64,000 nucleotides of DNA from Malaya genurostris (GCF_030247185.1 NC_080571.1:112461067-112525066), one strand, 5' to 3'; positions 46,602 to 57,631 are shown, numbered from the stretch's first letter. Numbers and translations are program-made. Notes: generated from the letters alone by a model not told the origin.

Positions 46602-46609
46602 GCTATAGC

Positions 46610-46838
46610 CTTTCGTTGAGAAAAATATTTGGTGGATTGCCTCAGTTTCGACCCATCGAACGTTACTGGGCAATCGTGAAGAGGGTCTTCAAGAAGACTG
46701 GTAAGGCAGCTGGGAACATGCAGGAGTTCAAAAAAAATTGGGCTCAAGCGTTCAAAAAATGCGATGCAACACTTGTCCGGAAGTTGATAAAAGCGTCGTC
46801 GTCGATCAAAAGTTCTAAAATTCGTGAAGAAATAACAT
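46610..46838 (+). pseudogene. DD37E-type transposase, C-terminal part
   Basis: It reads FGGLPQFRPIERYWAIVKRV, FKKTGKAAGNMQEFKKNWAQ and AFKKCDATLVRKLIKASSSI, ending IREEIT at a TAA near 46,838. It contains the catalytic Glu (RPIERYW). It continues the transposase interrupted at 43,204. A few codons near the junction are eroded (GTTGAGAAAAAT..., one base out of frame). The 3' TIR follows about 110 bp later. Confidence 0.8.
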
Positions 46839-46964
46839 AAATTTCATACGGTTTTCATTATGCTCAAATTTAACCTCTTAAAATAAAGGATCAATTTTTA
46901 GTATGAATATCGTTTTTTATCATAATTTGAAAGAAAAATTTGTGGATGTTAGATACACTCCTTA

Positions 46965-48070
46965 GAAAATAATTTACGTTTATGGGTTTATCGCTGTAAG
47001 TGACAATACACATACTCACATACATACACACAGACATTGCTTAGCTCGATGAACTGTGTCGAATGGTATACATCACTTTACATATTTTTCACCTAACAAT
47101 ATAGATTTAAATTTAGCAACCCTGCACGCTATACGAAATTGAACAAAGCACGCTGGACGCGTACCAGTTTTGCTTCGTCATTCGATTTGAATGTTTTGAC
47201 ACTCATCGCTCTATAATTTCGGAACCGGAAGTCTGTAATTTCGGAACCGGAAGTCGGATCTGGGTATTTAAGGACAATGTGAGCTTTAATTTGAATTATG
47301 ATTCGTGAAAATCGGTTTAACCGTTGCTGAGAAATCGAAGTGAGTCCCGTTTTTGGAGCTTTTCTTCACTATTATCGGTGCTTCCGAAAGCGAAAACCGG
47401 GGACTAGTAGACCCAAAGTAGTTTTATATATTCATTAACTAACAGGATCTGCCAACTAGATGAATTTTGCAGTAATTTTTTATAAAAATGTGCACATCGT
47501 TTCACCATCGCTTGTGGAAAAATACTCGGGGACTTTCTAAAGAATTTCAAGACCTTTTATTTGCTTCTTAGTTTGTGAAAATCGGTTAGGAAATTTCCGA
47601 GGATATTGAGTGAGCATTCTTTCATAAATTTGCACATATTTCTTTATTACTTTGGAAGCTGGATTCAAATGAAATTCAGGAAAATTTTATAAGAACATAA
47701 GACCTTTCATGTGGTTCGTGAAAACCGGTTCAGCCATCTCTGAGAAAACTGAGTGACATTATTAGTCACATACTCACATACATAAACACACAGACATTTT
47801 GTGATCTTGTCAAAACTATTAAAATTCGTAGGTTTTGTTAGTTGCTGGTTATACGAAACCTACTTCGGTTATACCGGTCGTCTGAGTCACCGGACTCCAT
47901 TGCTGGAAATACCGGAAAAATGGATTTAAAAACTCCAAAACGGAACTCACTTCCTTTTCTCAGAGCTGACAGAACAGATTTTCACAAAATTAGACTTAAA
48001 TGAAAGGCTTAGGGTCACATGTGTGGCTAATGAATTTTACCCGAAATTATAAGGTGAAGTGGATTTATAA
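46965..48070 (+). repeat. Dispersed-repeat copies (continuation, a second copy, and a reverse piece)
   Basis: The segment 46,965-47,090 continues the copy split at 42,427 and ends with the family terminus cacagacattgcttagctcg(atgaactgtgtcgaatgg). The segment 47,100-47,850 is a second copy resembling 33,085-33,820 and contains a 22-bp duplication (taatttcggaaccggaagtc) at 47,212-47,258. The segment 47,860-48,070 carries the modules in reverse complement (ctcagagctgacagaacaga, aaatgaaaggctt). Confidence 0.65.
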
Positions 48071-49190
48071 TTTAGAATCGTTAAACGTGCACCAAATTCT
48101 AGGTTGGGCTCAAAACTGTTTTAACTTATAGGTTTCATCAGTTATTTGGTCAAAAAATCTCGCTTGGTTTTATTCAAGAATCAATTAAATGTATTGAAGA
48201 AGCCAACAAACATATTTAGTGATGAGAGAAGGGCATCCTCGCACGATAAGGTGTTATGAAACAGGTTTTTATCATGCATTTGAAACAACTTCCTGTTAGT
48301 TTCGCTTCATTGGATTGCGGTAGTATATTTCTTCATAATTTCAAAAATATGATGAAGTTGGCATTTGCAGTAGCTTTAAGTGTAGATAAAGATTTTAAAT
48401 TGAAAACCAAAAGTCTGGAAAACAATCAACACTAGAACAGTGTCGTATTTAGAACAAGAGTTCAGGGGTATCTTATTTAGGATAAATACTGCATTAGCTA
48501 CACATACTTTGGAATTGAAAAAAAAAACAGAAAAAATGGTTTTACTTTGTTATTGTTTAATTCTGTTCATTGATTTGTAATTGTTATGTTACCAATCAGA
48601 ACATGAATATTACTAGTTTAATGTAGTAAATATTTATCCGAAAAACAAGTGACAAACATGCACAGGAGAAATTTATGAAATTGTCAAGTGACGTAAATCC
48701 GTATGACACAATACATTAGATCGTAATTTGTAAATAAACATTTTATATCATTTATTTTACCCCGGCTTTAACCATTTTGGTAGTTCACCGGGGAGTAATA
48801 AACTAAATTTTACAAGAAACTCTTCAATTTGCGTCAAACATTACCCGCTTTTCAAACAGGCGCGTACATGTTTCAGCATTTAGAAATGTTTCAGCATGCA
48901 TCAAATATGTTTAGATCAACTGTAAAAATGAGTCATATTTATCGGCCTCAGAAGACATAAATTTACTTGTTTTTTTTTTGTATGTGAACATACAAAAATT
49001 ATATATTCATTGATTCGATTCGCAAAGCCATAGCTTCACATGTTATTTTAAAATTTGTTTGGAATGCATGAAGTATATAAGTTAGGCTAGCAAGTAAGTT
49101 TGTAGGGCATTTTCTCATCCACTTACATGGTAGTTCAATTTTGAAACAATTTCACGCTCAGTTTTCGTGTAGGGTTATGACACACACTTA
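48070..49190. other. Unassigned AT-rich interval
   Basis: No gene or repeat was recognised. It directly precedes the candidate host exon/promoter region. Confidence 0.4.
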
Positions 49191-50253
49191 AATAAATGCA
49201 ATTATTGGAACCCAGACAGCTTCCATTGGAAATATTTCGATCTTCTAATTGCCGACTTCATGTCCCACTGGCAGCCCTGACCTGCTGTGCTGCTCACTTG
49301 GATTGCCAACAATCAAGGTACGATGAAACGTCAAGAGCCTTGCCAAAGCGGATTGCGTATGTCGTCCTAACCATCACCGGAGACGAAACCCGCGTACAGC
49401 GCATCAAGAGAGAGAGACAAACAAGCAAGAGGAAGCTTCACCGAATAGCGAATAGCGCGAACGACGAAATCGAGTAAGCAAACAGTCGGACTGCGGCCCG
49501 GTGGAGGCTCAGATACGATCCAACCGCCACGGTGTGCAGAATATCACCGACAGTCGTGTCGATCGGAGGCACAAGAAGTCTCACTCGTTGAAATTTTTAT
49601 TTTTTTTTTCTGAAATTTCTTAGTTTCCGAAATTGGTTTTTTCGTTTAGTCTGCGAATTTGATTGAACTCGCGAATCGCGTCCACGGTTAGTTGCCCACA
49701 GTGTTATTCAAGGGAAACTTTGCAACTGTGACATTTTTGTCCCCTGCCTTCTACACAAACGATGAATTGCAGTGATTAGGCAGTAGTGATTGGTATTTAT
49801 TTCCAGTAACCAGTAACTGCAAAGTGTGCTTCCACTCAGGAAGCTTTAAACGTGTTTCGACGACACGCGCATATGAAAAAAAGTGAAACACAAACGAATG
49901 AATAAGTGATAAACCTGTTGTAAAGAAAAAGCTGTATATTTTCAACCGAAAAGTCATCCTGGAAACGAAAATAAATAATACAATCATTTAAAGTGCTATC
50001 CAAGATTTATGAGTGAAACTTGTACACGAGTAGCAAAAGTTGCCGGAAAGTGTGGTTCAAAAGATGATAATTTTAAATTGAAACGTGTTGATCTTAGTTT
50101 TGCAAGATACTATTGGATCTATTACATTCTGACGAAAGGATCAGGCGGTCACCGAACGACACCAGCTGGAATTTGGAATCTTGGGAGAAAGCAAGCATCG
50201 AACAAAGCGTCGATAATGAATCATTTCTCCATTGGAACAACTATTTGAAACAA
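49190..50253 (+). other. Candidate host 5' exon or promoter/5' UTR region
   Basis: This is the clearest non-repetitive, CpG-containing stretch of the window. It has composition typical of insect 5' UTRs (gtgaaacacaaacgaatgaa), several short upstream ATG frames, and ends at CAA|GTGAGT, a good splice donor (50,254-50,259). A TCAGTT initiator-like word occurs at 49,158. One frame that is open across the donor, from an AG at 50,096-50,097, translates to LDLLHSDERIRRSPNDTSWN, LESWEKASIEQSVDNESFLH and WNNYLKQ, which looks protein-like. So 50,098-50,253 could be a phase-0 coding exon. No known family was recognised; RNA evidence is absent. Confidence 0.4.
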
Positions 50254-50289
50254 GTGAGTAGCTCACCGCAGCGAACTTTCTTCGATAGT

Positions 50290-50720
50290 ATTCCTTAACA
50301 CTTGTATCGGTCGGTACGTATTACCGGAGATAATGTATTGATAGGGCGAACAGCGACAACCGTGAATTGTAAATGCGAACGTAGCGGTTCACGGTGCGTG
50401 ATAATGTTGCGCAACACGCGTTTGAAAGTGGATGACTCTGTCTGTCTTTCAACTGTTCGACGAACATGTTTGTTCGTAGAAGAAAAAAAATAGACGCGTC
50501 CATAGGTTTCGGGTGCAATTTTCCAGATACCAAACATGGGTGCTTTCGGATGGCGAGTGAATGTGCGGAACAGCGGTAGACAGCCGAATTCAGTTTTCTT
50601 TTGATATGGGCGACAGCGTTGAAAATCGGATTTCGAAATGGGTACGTTGTGTAAGAGAAGATGAATGTGCAACGCACCTGGAAACGCTTGACCTGCGGTT
50701 AGGATCATTACCACGGTGAT
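50290..50720. other. CpG-richer sequence downstream of the candidate donor
   Basis: It contains many CG dinucleotides (for example ggttcacggtgcgtgataat, cgcaacacgcg) and lacks transposon features. If the exon model is right, this is the start of an intron and could hold regulatory sites. Overlapping open frames on the minus strand (139 and 118 codons) show no domain. Confidence 0.3.
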
Positions 50721-51860
50721 GTTTTTTTTTATTTACATCGATATACTTGAGTTAGGCCAGTTCCATCGAATTGTTTATTTTACACCAGTTACTACATTTA
50801 TTGCACGAAACAAATTCATACCGCTTACCAATGGCATGTTTACTTTTTTCATAAGGCAATTGATGACTGATTAGTGTGCGCCATGCTCTCCATGGTTTTT
50901 GGCGAAGCGTAACGAACTTCAGGATGTCCGGGCATTTCGGAAAAACGCGATGTTGAGCGAGCATAATTAATATGCGCCTTGTGTAACTTAAGGATCACGA
51001 TTCAGATTAAAAAGCACCAGTTTTTCGATTTGCTACCTGAAATGATTCTTAATTCTTAAGATTCTGACCCTAGTAATGGCTTAGGAATCCGTAGCAAAAC
51101 CTACAGAAACTGGTCAAGTTCCACATTGGATAGTAATTAATTTTTGCTTACCCTCGGCATCAGTGCACCTTTATAAATATATTGTTAAATGAAGTTTTGC
51201 TAGGCTAATTTTGAACCAATTTTTTATATTTTTTATGAATTGAACTATTGAATGTTTTTGAGATCGGATGTTTACTTTTTGAGTAATACTAAGCTTTATG
51301 TCAAAATTTTCAGTTTTTTTACAATATCACAGCTGACCTTGAAAACAGAATATGCCTTCAGACTTAGATTCCGCACGGCAATAGCTATCCAACAAGCTAT
51401 AGTTTATTGAAATCCGTTTAATTTTATCGGAGATATTGATATTTTTGTGTAAGCGACTTTTTCCCCGCTGTTTGATAAAGTTGCATGGGAGCAACGTGAA
51501 ACACGATTTTTAATACTTTTACATGCAATTGTTTCTGAATACCAAAAATACTGCGTACAGCTTCTTTTTTTACGGAATTTTGCCTCGGATCGATTTTAGC
51601 ACGGTTAGTTTTTGCAACATTATCGTCATATTCAAATGTAAACAATTCCATGATTATATTGATTTAAACTACTTACAGTAATAAATGTTGGAAGAACATA
51701 ACACCCAAATACCATTCGAAACAGTTCGTCAACATCAGCAAATGCGTGTGCGACAAATAATTTCACTTTATTTTCTCGGAGATGGCCTTTTACTACAAAC
51801 TCAGATTTATATAAAAAGACGTATACTCCCAAACAATGTTCCTGGATTTCATTTGGATCC
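50720..51860. other. Unassigned interval
   Basis: No feature supported. Confidence 0.4.
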
Positions 51861-52290
51861 GGCTTCTGATTCCGGAGCTAGAGAATGATATGTGAAACGA
51901 AATAAAAATAATGTAACTCATTTTCCTCGTAGATGACCGAACCGATCTAAGATTCAAATGAAAAGTCTTTAAATCTTATAAAACATCTTGCTTTTTAGTC
52001 AGATCCGACTCCCGGTTTAGGAGATATAGGGTGATTAGTATAAAAATGTCCATATCACATAAATTAATCAGGTATATCGGATAGTCGATAACCAATTAGA
52101 TTTGGATAGTCGATAACCAAATAAACTTATTTCAATCTTAGCGGTATTCAGTTTTCGATCCGGAAGGTACCCAAAAAATTAATTTACACTACGATTTCTG
52201 GAAGATGTCTACACCGATTTTCGAATTCCGGTTCCGATATAGAATCGTTTCTCAAAGCTCAATTGTTTTCTCAAAAAAGATCAAATCGAT
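51860..52290 (-). repeat. Dispersed-repeat copy in reverse orientation
   Basis: It contains reverse complements of the family modules (catttggatccggcttctga, ttcaaatgaaaagtctttaa, cgactcccggtttaggagat). It is closest to 35,560-35,990, including the ggatagtcgataaccaa word, here duplicated (52,088 and 52,113). Confidence 0.65.
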
Positions 52291-52294
52291 TTTT

Positions 52295-53127
<833 letters not shown>

Positions 53128-53129
53128 GT

Positions 53130-53660
53130 GATAGTAAAAATCGTAGTGCATTTTACTTACCAAAAGTTAGGTAATTACATAAAATACCTTTTTTCCGAAC
53201 CGGATCGGAAAGGTTTGAAAGTTCCTGAACGGTTCATAAGATATCAATTTACTCCTATTCCTGATAACAATAAACCTCCTTTTTGAATTAAATTCACCAG
53301 TTCAGAACGACTATTATATATTAATATTCATCCCAACTAGATCAAGATAATTCAAATTGGTGACCAATTCCAGGCATTAGAATGCTCGAAACCACCTAAT
53401 GACCTATTGTCAATTTCAAGCAGTATTAGTCCTGTCCACTCCGAGATCGATCCAGATAACATAATAGCGATCGATCGATCTCGGTATGGTCCGACTTTGT
53501 CAATACGAAGTATGTATTGACTCCCACCCCCATCCGCCAAAGGGGGGTACGCGCCCTGTAGCTCATCATCCAAAGCCTAGGGAAATACAACATACCGGTT
53601 TATATGGAGATAATACTAAAGAAGTGCGAGTGCATAATCTTTCTCCAGCCACTAGCTATC
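53130..53660. other. Unassigned interval after the TAA tract
   Basis: A 73-codon minus-strand frame at 53,352-53,573 (MDDELQGAYPPLADGGGSQY...) and local palindromes (gatcgatcgatc) are present. No domain recognised. Confidence 0.3.
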
Positions 53661-53664
53661 AATT

Positions 53665-53857
53665 TATTCGAAAATATTACAAAGTTCGAAAAAATTATGT
53701 GATTTTACATCTTATAAAGTGCATTGTCGGAGCGTCGCATTTCACACTAATTCATATTCCAGCACATGTAAAATTGAGTGATTTGGAAATTACATAGTTT
53801 AAAATTCAACGAAAAAAACAGCGTGACTTGAGTTGAGGAACATTGGATCACAATGTA
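53665..53857 (+). repeat. tRNA-like-containing TIR repeat, left part (split by mariner)
   Basis: Blocks tgattttacatcttataaag, gagcgtcgcatttcacacta, gcacatgtaaaattgagtga and gcgtgacttgagttgaggaa match the intact copy at 62,824-63,010. It breaks at cacaatgTA, where the mariner element starts, and resumes at 55,918. Confidence 0.7.
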
Positions 53858-53959
53858 CAACTGTGGGCAAAAACTAGTATGACTTTGTTCATAATTTCAA
53901 AATTCTTTATTATTTTTCCAAATCTATTTCGTCCCCCTCAAATTAATCCACCCTCGGCC

Positions 53960-54152
53960 TTAGTACACTGCCTTCAATGCGGGTAGCAATTCACGTTTGA
54001 TGTCTTCAATTGACTTAAAAAGGTTTCCCCGGAGCGGTCGTTTGATTTTGCTGTATAGCCAGAAGTCACACGAAGCTAAATCAGGGGAAAATGGTGGTTA
54101 CGAAACGATATTGGATGAATTTTTGGCGAAACAATCACGAAGAATCGATACA
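53960..54152 (-). pseudogene. Mariner transposase, C-terminal block
   Basis: The minus strand reads SILRDCFAKNSSNIVS, a stop, PPFSPDLASCDFWLYSKIKR, PLRGNLFKSIEDIKRELLPA and LKAVY. The third catalytic Asp (SCDFWL) is kept and lies 34 residues after the HDNA Asp of the other block, that is DD34D. A stop interrupts the catalytic region. Confidence 0.8.
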
Positions 54153-55369
54153 AGGGGCTGGGGTCCACTAGGAGATTGATAGTACCTATTAGCTCTCTCC
54201 GGACAGTACCAGCTTAGATGCCGTGTGGAATCCGACGGAAAAAAAATGAACCAAGAATAGATCCACTGGGTTCCTGCTTCCATGTCGTAAAAGGCGACAA
54301 TTGCTGGAGTTTCTTTTTCCTTTCAGTTATCAGAAATTTTCAATGTTTCACTTCTGATTACTCTATTTTACTAAATTATCTCTTCATTCAATCTATCAAT
54401 TTCCGTCTAGCTTCGTTCGTTTCAATTTATCAATTTCCGTCTAGATTAATTGGAATGTTTTCTTCTTCCATGTTATTGATTGGCTTTCAGGATTATAAAT
54501 TGAATTGAAATCCGTTGATAATACAATGTTAATAACAGAGATAACATATATCGGTATATTGAATACATAGTAAAAAACACTTGATATTAATATTTCAAAC
54601 AACAAATTAATATTTTTCTCGGTAGCCGGCTGCCCAGATCAACCAATATAACCAATTAATGATTTTATTAAATAATTAAAATAATAAAGCGGAAATAATA
54701 AAGACGCACGTGAAATCTTTTTACCTTTATTTGGTGATTGAAAATGATTTTATAACAACTGTTTAGAATATGTCAATGTAATGAATCAATTATTTTGTCT
54801 AAATCCCATTCACTCGTTTATTTTGTATCACGTAATTTCATTTAAAAAAAATAGGGAAGTTTTTATTCTTTACGCGATAGTATTGCAAATTTTTCTTTAG
54901 TTTCCTCGAATAAGATCTGTGAATCAAGACTTCCTGGGACTTCAATATAGGATATTGTTGAAACGTTCACTCGGGAAGTCAGTGAGTTTAGTGGTGCATC
55001 CGAGCATCTTGAAACCGAAACATACTGAGTCGCGCGCGAAACCAATACTGAAATTTTTACTAACAAATATCCTTCTCCTGTGACACTTGTGGAGTGCGCA
55101 GTAGTATATACGGCCTCTAGTAACAACAAGTGTTGGACTGACATCCCTTCCCATTCCTTAGACGATCTACGTTCGGGCCTGGCCGGCGCCGGTACTGATC
55201 AATGATTTCTGGGATTAGCAGAAGATGTACATTGAAGGATGATTTACCAGTCCCAGGTCGGATCATCTAGAAACTCCCTGTACAATTTCAGCTAATCCCG
55301 ATCAGTAACGGAGTAGCAACCAGGGGTGGTCGCTCAAGCTCAAGCAAACAATCACGAAGAATCGATACA
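54129..55369. mobile_element. 1.19-kb insertion flanked by a 24-bp target duplication
   Basis: The direct repeat aaacaatcacgaagaatcga(taca) occurs at 54,129-54,152 and 55,346-55,369; the body is 54,153-55,345. Such a long duplication points to target-primed reverse transcription (non-LTR or SINE-type). The left end contains gatccactgggttcctgctt and catgtcgtaaaaggcgacaa, and the right end ggtcgctcaagctcaagc. No reverse transcriptase or A tail was identified; a 93-codon minus-strand frame (54,863-55,144) has no known domain. A 32-bp duplication (atcaatttccgtctagMttM) lies near 54,390-54,445. Confidence 0.7.
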
Positions 55370-55735
55370 GTATGCGACGGTGCATTATCGTGGTGCAAGA
55401 TGTCGGCCCACATTTCCGGCCTCTTTGTACGAATTGCTTCGCGCGAATGACGCATAACACTCAAATAGTATTCCTTGCTAACAATTTGACCGATCGGAAG
55501 GAATTCGGATCGCACCACACCTCGATCGTCAAAGAAAACTGTCAGCATTACCTTGATTTTTGACTTGCTTGCGTCAGCGCGTTCTCGACCCTCTTAGAAC
55601 AATTTGTACCAATCAAATACACTTGCTCGCGACATACAACTTTGCAACATTCTGAACGTTTCTGCACCAGAAATTCGATTCCGCACACAAAAATTAATGG
55701 AACTTCTTTGTTGAATAATTTCACTCATTGTAAAA
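55346..55735 (-). pseudogene. Mariner transposase, N-terminal and central block
   Basis: Reading from about 55,730 on the minus strand: MSEIIQQRSSINFCVRNRIS (N-terminal HTH start), CMSRASVFDWYKLF, then after a stop and a large internal deletion, SKIKVMLTVFFDDRGVVRSE, FLPIGQIVSKEYYLSVMRHS, REAIRTKRPEMWADILHHDN and APSHTVSILRDC. The second catalytic Asp (HHDNAPSH) is present. The first Asp lies in the deleted part. Confidence 0.8.
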
Positions 55736-55919
55736 ATCGTCAGTGCAATCGACTACTGAAAGACAGACGTATACTAAACACTAATGAATATTTTAAAGTG
55801 ACACTTGAAACATGACAGTCATATGTAACTGACAGTCATGCCAACCTAGAAAAAAAACGAAATAGTTTTCCGCGCGAAATATCATTCAAAAGTCGTACTA
55901 CTTTTTACCCACAGTAGTA

Positions 55920-56160
55920 CATATAATTATCGACTAAGTCATGTCTGCTTGTACATATAAACTTGTACATATAAATCCGGACAGCGGCACTTGCAACCGA
56001 GTGCAAAATTCAGTCGGATCCGGTAAAATTTATTACGAATGGAATACTCCATCTATTGACAAGATAGGTTTATATGACCACCAACAGGTGAAAGTCATTG
56101 TGAAACCTTTTTCAGTCATTTTCGATTCTCACAGCTTCGGTTGAATATCGACACTGTATA
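55920..56160 (+). repeat. tRNA-like-containing TIR repeat, right part
   Basis: It resumes the repeat split at 53,857: attatcgactaagtcatgtc corresponds to gttaatcaactgaaccacag of the intact copy, then acatataaatccggacagcg, ggtaaaatttattacgaatg and atctattgacaagatagg. A short tandem (cttgtacatataaa twice) lies at 55,951-55,975. Confidence 0.65.
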
Positions 56161-56164
56161 CTAT

Positions 56165-56925
56165 GGGATTTTCACTGAAAACTGCAAATGACTGTAAGGG
56201 CAGATGAAAAAAAAACACAATTTTGAAACTACTGTCCCGCTTATGTCATTGACTGCACATTGATTTCGTTGTCATAGTTTGCATGCGAAGCTGAGAGTGA
56301 CAGTAATTTCTTGTCATTTTCATCTATTTTGAGTCAATGAAAATGACTTTTATTAGCTCTGGTTACGATATATCCATATTTAAATTTCTAAACCGATATG
56401 TAAAAATGCCGTAAAATCTTAGTGGAAAGTGTATTTATTCAGAATTTGTGCGCATTTAATGCGATTGTGCGTAATAATGTTCTTACGTGGAACAGTGAAG
56501 TTAGCTTCGAATGTTGCACTTTATTCGTATATGTCAAACGAAGTTTTTTGTTTCTTTTCACATTCCGGGCTACGCCGTCTGGTGTACTAGTTGTATTCGG
56601 TTTTTATTTTCCGTTTGCTCAAAGTTTTCAGTGAGAGAGTCGAATGAGCGAAATCAAATGAAGAAAACAACGATTTAGAAGAAAATTTTTAAAGAAGAAG
56701 TTTATGTTTCGTTTATGTCTTTTCCTCCAATACAACATCGTATCTATACCTGCCAATATAGAAAAGACAACCTCGACTGAAAAATTCTTTTCGGTAGTAA
56801 TGTGCCATCTAGTGCCTAGTAGTCATTACGGTGTTAACGTTTTTTCGGTGACAGTGCGCCATATAGCTAAAATCAGAAAATCAATTAATTTTTTCGCCAA
56901 AATGCCGATTTCGGTCTTTCAGTGA
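56165..56925. other. Unassigned interval
   Basis: No gene or mobile element recognised. Open frames at 56,422-56,634 and 56,704-56,925 on the plus strand lack domains. Confidence 0.35.
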
Positions 56926-56929
56926 GAAT

Positions 56930-57200
56930 TGCTGAAAAATCGACTTTTGAACGAAGCTTAAAAGACCTAATGTCTTATATCACTCGACTTAGCTCGACGA
57001 AACCGGAAAAAGTCTGTGTGTGCATTTTTCAAACAATTTTTTTACCGCACAATTTTCCCAAGGATGACTGAACCGATTTCAAGAAATTTAGGCTTGTCCG
57101 AAAGCTACCTTTGAACCGTCTTCGACTCGCCAGTCCATTAACAGTTTACTTTGAACTGTAAATGGCACCTCGCGGTTCTACATGAACTGCTAAGCAGACA
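56930..57200 (-). repeat. Dispersed-repeat end plus fold-back fragment
   Basis: The segment 56,960-57,125 carries the reverse complement of the gaaccggaagtcgg family terminus (cactcgacttagctcgacga, cccaaggatgactgaaccga). The segment 57,130-57,200 holds ttgaactgtaaatggcacct(cgcggttc) and aactgctaagcagac, related to the fold-back repeat at 12.7-13.1 kb. Confidence 0.5.
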
Positions 57201-57412
57201 TTAAGTGAATGCTAGAGCCAAAGACTTTACTGTCGCATTGAACGAAAGCAAGTGGTAACCTTTATACCGTCGACAGATAATAGTCCAAATAATTACAAAA
57301 TCAATCAGAATTAATTAATTTTTGTACCTCTTAGTAGTCTAAATGTTCTATGTCAATACAACCAATCGTCCTTGCCTGTAGTTGCATTGCAGTCCCTCAG
57401 TGCCCGGTCGAA

Positions 57413-57631
57413 TCACCACTGGCACCCTGATGTTGCTGACAATGTTGCTACCGGCGTACCGACCGACATAGGTATTTGCTCCCGGCTAACTAGCGCAACA
57501 AGTGCTTTCATTTGCATATCCAAAACCATAGCCCGTGCCGAGGCTAATTTGCTCCCAATCGACTGCTCTATAACAGTTCTACCGATAACCGTACACCTGT
57601 TTACTCGATTCCACGGTGTATCTAGATCAGC
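57413..57631 (-). CDS. Unrecognised short open frame, possible exon or element remnant
   Basis: The minus strand is open for about 72 codons between stops (TGA upstream at 57,632-57,634; TGA at 57,413-57,415). It reads LDTPWNRVNRCTVIGRTVIE, QSIGSKLASARAMVLDMQMK, ALVALVSREQIPMSVGTPVA and TLSATSGCQW. The amphipathic Ala/Leu/Met-rich middle looks protein-like and the region is less AT-rich than its surroundings. There is no ATG near the start and I recognise no family. It may be an exon or a Gag-like remnant, or chance. Confidence 0.2.
   Translation of the reverse strand, partial: ADLDTPWNRVNRCTVIGRTVIEQSIGSKLASARAMVLDMQMKALVALVSREQIPMSVGTPVATLSATSGCQW

Larger units (their letters stand above)
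43205..46609. mobile_element. Long-terminal-inverted-repeat element, 3.39 kb, with 8-bp flanking repeat
   Basis: The element body 43,213-46,601 starts AGGATAAGCATGTG and ends with its complement. The flanking 8-bp GCTATAGC occurs at 43,205-43,212 and 46,602-46,609. The arms are about 808 bp (43,213-44,020) and 801 bp (45,801-46,601) and very similar. The core of about 1.78 kb contains an I-group 3' fragment and a minus-strand coding remnant with a CxC...CxH signature. The long arms resemble Foldback, Mutator-like or P/Galileo-like architecture, but no recognised transposase core was found, so the superfamily is open. The insertion interrupts the DD37E transposase after VEKGIKAIA. Confidence 0.85.
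42426..46964 (+). mobile_element. DD37E-type Tc1/mariner element, split by a nested insertion
   Basis: The ends AGGAGTGTATC (from 42,428) and GATACACTCCT (to 46,962) form short TIRs flanked by TA on both sides. Beyond the first 11 bp the TIRs are imperfect. It encodes a transposase in two pieces (42,460-43,204 and 46,610-46,838) separated by a 3.39-kb long-TIR element. Both outer flanks belong to one dispersed-repeat copy, giving a clear empty-site reference at 34.6 kb. Confidence 0.85.
53856..55919 (-). mobile_element. DD34D mariner element with TA duplication, itself interrupted
   Basis: The ends (C)WACTGTGGGYAAAAA on both sides form TIRs from 53,858 and to 55,917, flanked by TA (53,856-53,857 and 55,918-55,919). 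The transposase is on the minus strand in two blocks, about 55,730-55,346 and 54,152-53,960, separated by a 1.19-kb insertion. Its outer flanks are two halves of one tRNA-like-containing repeat. Confidence 0.85.

Noticed and set aside
50295..50714. 139-codon minus-strand frame as a gene
   Set aside because: No domain or plausible composition. Two other frames overlap it, and the region is better explained as non-coding sequence next to a possible exon.
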